8,018 nucleotides of DNA from Euryarchaeota archaeon UBA105. GTDB lineage: Archaea > Thermoplasmatota > Poseidoniia > Poseidoniales > Thalassarchaeaceae. Position 1 is the stretch's first letter. Each line of letters opens with the position of its first letter. Positions 1 to 6,100 of this stretch are shown here, one piece after another. Both the position numbers and the translations under genes were made by a program. The notes beneath the pieces were generated by a model, which did no database searches, was not told the origin of the DNA, and worked only from the letters and a program-made list of their open reading frames with translations. The stretch spans positions 1 to 8,018 of the forward strand of contig DALV01000006.1 of assembly GCA_002496905.1 (NCBI GenBank), in the 5' to 3' direction.

Positions 1-28
1 ACTCATATGACTCCCTCGACGTATGCTT

Positions 29-135
29 GGGTAGCGCGCCCACCTGACCGCCTGTTATGAATGCTGCGGGTTGCCCCTACGGGGCATAGCCTCGCAGTAC
101 ATCGAGAAGAGGATAAGGCGGGTTGTGGCCGCCCT
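29..135 (+). other. Possible structured RNA element or 3' UTR, family unknown
   Basis: On the plus strand this GC-rich stretch can fold into one long interrupted hairpin: 36-38/130-132, 40-43/125-128, 48-53/116-121, 56-58/113-115, 62-70/91-99 (nine pairs), and an apical perfect stem 72-77/81-86 with a TAC loop. Two pairs of the 62-70/91-99 stem (63-98 and 69-92) are G-U on the plus strand and would be C-A mismatches on the minus strand, so plus-sense RNA fits better. I tested tRNA, 5S, SRP and RNase P signatures by eye and recognised none. It could be the end of an RNA gene, or the 3' UTR of a gene off the left edge. Plus frame 1 is open from 1 to a TGA at 58-60. Confidence 0.35.
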
Positions 136-139
136 TTTT
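117..139 (+). terminator. Candidate intrinsic terminator, plus strand
   Basis: GGCGG (117-121) pairs with CCGCC (129-133) across a seven-base loop, and after one C there are five T (135-139). On the plus strand this is a hairpin plus U-tract; on the minus strand the tract is A, so it does not serve the giant gene. It would stop plus-strand transcription just before the convergent stop codon at 156-158. In archaea the T-tract alone can act as a terminator, and five T is a short tract. Confidence 0.4.
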
Positions 140-155
140 CCCCAACTCTACGTAA

Positions 156-3100
156 TCATATTCGGAATCCGCTATCTTCCTCAGAACCATCATCGGTTCC
201 TGCGATTCTTTCTTGGCCTTCGGAATCTACGAATGAACCAGCTTTCACAACCGAGCCGTAAAGGCCGGATTCATTGACGGCGGTTCGGTTCAGCATTCCG
301 TCTCCGAGAGAGGCGCTAATATGGTTGATAATCGACTGCAAAGCATTGATTGCTCTATCTCGCTGATCAGCGCCAATTTCGTGGTCGGAATATCTTGCTT
401 CTTCGAATAGAGAGAAGAAGATGTCTAAGTCCTCTGGTGGTGCGATTCCTGCTAACATTCCTGTTACTGCATCCTCGAATTCCCTAGTGGTTTCGTAGAC
501 CTTCTTCATCGCGCCTCTGCCGCGGAAGAATCTGACCAATTCCTTGTAACAATTGAAAATTGTATCAATGTACTCATTGGACGCCTTTAGAGACATCAAA
601 GAGTCGGTTAGGATACCTCGGAGAATCTCAATTCTACGGCGCTCTACGTAATTTCGATACATAATTGCGCCAACTAAGACAGCGAAGGCTAATGCAATTC
701 CCATAATTGTCAGAATTTGCACTGTGAAGAAGCTGGCTTCAGCCTTGGTAACAGGCTCTCCTAGTTTAATTGGAGGAGTGTTGTTGAGGAACTCCTCTTC
801 AAATTCATGAGAGCCCTTGAAGTGAATTGTAACTTGCCAATCTCCTCCAGATATACAATATCCTCCTTGATCACAGTCCAATTCACCCGGGATGTTAACA
901 CCAGAGTAAGGGAAGCTAAACGAAGCAACTCCCAACTCGTTTGTAGTTGCATAGACTACGTTGTGAGGGATCCATTCGCCCTCTTCTGCATTCCAATACT
1001 GATAGGTGAAAATCACTGTTTGTGATTCTACAGAAAGGTCCAATCGGTCTCGCAGAATCGCTACTGAACCATTGATGTATTCTCCCTCTTGGTAGCCATC
1101 AGGGTTAGACCAATGGTCCTTCAGTAAGATGTCTACACGGCTTCTAACAAGCACTTCAACATCGATAAATGAGCCATTCACCACCGGTGTTGTTTCGGCT
1201 CTACAACCACCCGGTAATTCCTTATTTGGTTCATAGGCGATTCTTACAACTCTGAATCCTTCCATCATATCTGAAGTAGGTTCGACACCGCGTCGACTCG
1301 GATTGTCATCCGGATCGCCGCTGAACCACTCAATTTCACCAGTTCCGTCCTGTGTTATCGATGTAGCAATAGGTCGGGTATTCACCTCAGGATCCAAGTA
1401 AATATTCAGACACTTGCCTCCAATCGGGTTACCATTTGTTTGTATCAATCTCGCATCTAGGTGGAACGATTCCTTCAGATAAAGCACAGGGAATACAGAA
1501 CCATTCTGGAAGGTGTATGAGTCAACGTCATTTCGGAATGGTCCGATCTCTTGCACCTCCAAGCTCGAATTTGAGAAGACCGGGAACAATCGTGTTGTGC
1601 TAGCGTTGTGGTATCGATAGCGATCGTTATTCTCGTAGGAATTGAATTCGACCTTAACACGAGCTTGGCCCGCCTGTACGTCAGTAAGTGGGCAGGTTAT
1701 CTCATAGAATCCATTGGCGTCGCTTGTGCCTGGTAGACAACCTACTACTCCGGTTTCTGCCCCTACCATTTCATAGGTGACTCTGATTGCCCTATTCGAT
1801 AGATTGGAACCTAACTCATCTATTAACTGCCCGGTTACTACCATCGGCTTCTCGATAGGTTGGCCAGTAGTTGGGTCGATCTCAGATGTGTAAACAATCT
1901 GGTCGTCAACATTGAGAGTTGTGTATCCAATCAAACTAAATCCATCGACCTGGAACTGCATAACTCTACGATAATGATCGCTGTTCACCACTTGTACACA
2001 TGGATCCCATGCTCCTGAGGTGCTCAGTGCTTCCGCGTCGAGAGGTTCACATCCCTCGTGAGGTAAATTCTCCTCGAATCGTAGAATCACGTTCACTGGA
2101 CCGAATCCGTCGGGAAGGAAGGATTGTGGGTCGTCGCGAAGTAGCTGCGGGTCTAGAACCATCTCGTGATGGATAGTGCCTGCGTTCGGGCATTTAGTAT
2201 CGACAATCTGGCGGTGGGTGCGGTCTTCGAAGTCCGTACCTTCCAAAATTACCAGAACCTCGCCACCATTTGCTCCACATCCATCCAATGCTTGACCCGA
2301 GTCCTTGATTACTGCAGTACGGTTATCATCCGTAACCTGTGCAGTGAATTCCCAAATATCTCCGGTGGAGCGAATATTCGGCGTAGTATCTTGTAGCGTG
2401 ATATAGGTCCGAGACACTACCCAGAGGTCCATGGTGCCTGATGTTCCTTGGTGACGTGGGTCTCCTGGATATGTGTAGTCCAAGGTGAAGTTACCTAACT
2501 CATGATCTTCCTCTATTGTCAAGTTAACAGTGAACCAACCGGTGCTATCTGTCTCTGCAATACCGTTGGTACCGTCTGCCTCCCAGACGTAATTAATCTG
2601 AGAATTCTTTAGTGGTTGGAGAGAGTTATCTAGCAATTGTACTTCAATGCTACGATTCTGACCACGGTATAGACGAGGCTGGATTAATTCCTTGAATTCG
2701 CTTGTACCAATAACCGAGACATTCAGGTATGCTCCGGTTGGAGCAAGCACATTGCTCTGGTTTCCAGTGAAGTAGAAATTAGAGTTAGTGAAGTCGGCTC
2801 GAATGCCATAGAATCCAGCAGCATATTGAGAGTACCATGTCCAATTGTAATCGAAGGTTGCAACACCGTTGATCATTTGTGGTGCTCTCGCAAATCCGGT
2901 TTCTTGTGAACCAGCAAAGATCCCATTTCTATCTAGATCGACTTGCAGAGTCATTGGGTCGTGTGGCCATGGAACCATGGTTCGATTCCATACACTACCA
3001 ATTACTCGTAACTCCTCACCAGTGAACATCTCTGGAACGATTTCACAGCGAACTGCACTATCTGGGTCTGTTGGCTCAACAGGGCCACAAGGGGGCGCAT

Positions 3101-6100
3101 TGAAGTCACCTCCATTTTGCATAGCAATCCTCCAGTGTGTACCATTAGAAGATAGGAATGGTCGTAGTCTAGCGCTCTCGCCGATTAGACCTTCTGGAGT
3201 TCCATCCCAAGACATAGCGTATGGCTTTCCAAGGCTTACTTCGGCATAATTTAATCCTGCAGCATCGAGGCTTGGTTGATGGAATAGAGCTCTCCAGGCT
3301 CCGAATGAAGATCCTGTAAATTGGGTTGCATCCCAGAAGAATACTGGCCTAACCGAAGAGACGTACATATCCGCTTCAATGTACATTCTGTGCATCGAGC
3401 GAATGGTGAATGCCTCGGTCTCCGCTCCCTCAAGGTAAGGGAATGGCCATTCATCACCTAAATCAGGTCTAGCATAACCAATGAATGAGTAATCACCAAT
3501 TGGTAAACTGGTATTGGTGTAATCATAACGTCCCAATACGTAGTGATCCTTTGCATTATCATCCCAAATAATTTCCTCGTATCCTCCGGGTAGCTTTCCT
3601 TCGCCATTATCCATAGTTGAATTCCATTGAACTTGTTTCCATTGACCTTGAGCACCCGCGGTTTGCACGAAGGTCAGTGATGCCCATCCGGCTGAATCAG
3701 CGCGATATCCATACCCATATCCATCGAAAATAGTAGGATGTGTGTAGTTTCCGAACGGGCCGCCGTGAACACGGAAAGAAATCGGCGCGTGAGTAATTCT
3801 GTTGTCGAATACACCACGGTCCCAATCTGCTTCATAGTGGACCTTGTAATCCACGAATAACGGTTGTTCATCGCTTCGGAAATATGTCCAAGAAACATAA
3901 TCTATCGTGGTATTTGCCCTGACTTCTACAGGTATTGGTTCTGTTTGGGAACCATCGTGATAGAACATCTCAGTTACTTCTGCATAGACATTGTAAGTTG
4001 TATTTGGACCAACAATTAGGTCTTCGGGCAATAGGAATTGACCTACCACGAAGGCACCCGCAGCGTCTGTCAACACATCTACAGTTTCTAGAGCAAGCGT
4101 GCCGTTACGGGCCCATTCAATTGTTATCTGAACCGGTAGGTCAGGAGCTGGTTCGAAAACACCTGTATCGGGGTCTAGCCAATTCACTGTACCTTTGAAT
4201 ATCGCCGGATTTACTGCATCTAACCAGAGCACATTACTGGAAGTCATATTGATTCGGGTTGGAATTTTGTCATCCTCATCTAGTATTCCATCGTTATCGT
4301 GATCCCAATCTGATGTGCCGGAGTGATCCTCTTCCAATTGGTCCCAATCTCTGTCCGGTCGTTCGTCGGTGTCGTCGTCCTCATCGATTGCATCCGGTCC
4401 GGTAAATGGGTCAGTTGGATTGGCCATTCCTGTACCATTTCCATAATCGTCGTGGTCCCAAGGATTGGTTGAAGGTTGATCGTATCGGGACGGCCATAGC
4501 ATAATTTCGTCTTTGTCTAGCATTCCATCAGAGTCATCGTCGAGGTCAACATCGTCTCTAAGACCATCATTATCGTGATCCCACGGCGATATGAATGGAG
4601 TGGCCGAATTTAATTCCAAAGTGTTGACTATTCCATCAGCATCCCAATCGTCATCAGCCCAATCTAGGACGCCATCGTTATCGTGGTCCCAGACGCTCTG
4701 TTCCTCACCGGTGAAACATAGGGTTTCTTGCACCTCATCTAGTACGCCATTATTGTCGTCGTCGGGGTCTTCGCCATCTGGCACTCCGTCGTTATCATTG
4801 TCGACATCGTAGTAGATTGGGAATAGTAATCCTTGACCCAGTACTCCTTGATCCCAAACAGATTGGTACCAACCATCATCGTCTGGGTCTGTATCAGTTC
4901 CGTCATCATCTTTGTCAACACAATTTGAACCGATGAAGAAATTCCCTGATTCTGTTCCACTATCGTCATCTAGGTCATCATTACTGTCGACTTCTAAATA
5001 ATCCCAGATACCATCGTTATCGTCGTCTATGTCCCAATGGTCGTATACACCATCGAAATCATCATCTAAATCGGCGGTATCATTGACCATACATGATGGA
5101 TTCATATTTCCTGGGATAGGAGCGCCGCAGTCATCATCAGGATCTACGTCGTTATCGAGCAAATCTGCAACTTCATCGGGGAACATATTGGCGTTTTGGT
5201 CGGAAGTCCATTGGAATAATCCGAAATTGATTCCGAGCCAAGCCGTGAATAAATCACGATTATTCTTCATCTGATTGTAGGTTACCGCCGCAGTAGGATC
5301 GGGTGTATCGGTTGTGAAATCGAAGTGAAAACAATTCTCGTCACAACTCGATGCTGGACTGTTGTCAGGGGCATCTGTCCCATCATATGGGCCATCATCA
5401 TATTCGGGGTCCGGCCGGGTTGAGTAAGGTAGGGTGTAGATGAGTTGACCTGTTTGACGAGCACTCAGTAGAGGCCATGCATAGAGCCATGATAAACGAA
5501 GACCACAGACTATTTCTGTGGCAGGACCACCAAAGACTAGGAAATTAGCCAGACCAATATCACACTCTCCATCGTCTGTTGAACCACCGAATTGTGGATT
5601 GTTTACATCCAATCTTCCGTCTGAGCCCTCATCTTGATCCCACCAATCGGGCATTCCATCTGCATCCATATCCACATCTATGCCATTAATCAGTGAGTCT
5701 CCATCCATGTCGATATCGAAGTAGTTGTTTCCATTCCATGGACTCCATCGCATCATAACGTAGTAGTACATCTCGGGAACTTCTCCATTCGAGATCATTG
5801 CTGGGACTTCAGTATCTGTTGTTTCCTGGTATCCATTGTAGGGAAGAATAAATCCGTGTTCTTCGGCAGTAAATGGGCTGAAATGCCAATACTGTGCCCA
5901 CAAGATTGGAGTTTGAGATGTCCCGACTGAAGTGTAAATTTGACTGTCATCACTACCATCGATTATGTCGCCATCTCCGTGAGAGTAGCCATTCGAAGTG
6001 GAGAATTGATCTGAGTTGTCGTTGTCGACTATTCCACAATTTCCGTCATCAGGGTCATAGATATCTGGAATTCCGTCGTTATCGTCATCCCAATCCTCGT

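Noticed and set aside
1..17. Possible start of a following minus-strand gene: ATG at 6-4 with a GAGGGAG-like ribosome binding site at 17-11
   Set aside because: Only two codons would be inside the window, so coding cannot be judged; it remains a possibility only.
26..46. A string resembling a tRNA D-arm and anticodon-stem start (ttgggtagcgcgcccacctga)
   Set aside because: There is no matching acceptor stem, no closing anticodon-stem strand at the right distance, and no T-arm GGTTCGAATC-type motif downstream, so no tRNA can be built.
84..155. Terminator for the giant gene on the minus strand
   Set aside because: Downstream of the TGA the minus strand shows only a mixed pyrimidine stretch (ttatcctcttctcg) and no clear T-run; the GC hairpin there is preceded by A's, the wrong polarity.
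61..277. Two overlapping plus-strand open frames over the 3' end of the giant gene
   Set aside because: They run through the predicted hairpins and terminator and into antisense of the well-supported acidic tail. No ribosome binding site or recognisable protein was seen.
2869..3249. A 126-codon open frame on the plus strand, and other open frames of 60-90 codons on both strands
   Set aside because: All lie inside the giant minus-strand gene in other frames. Their translations show no domain and look like out-of-frame readings of the repeats and beta modules.
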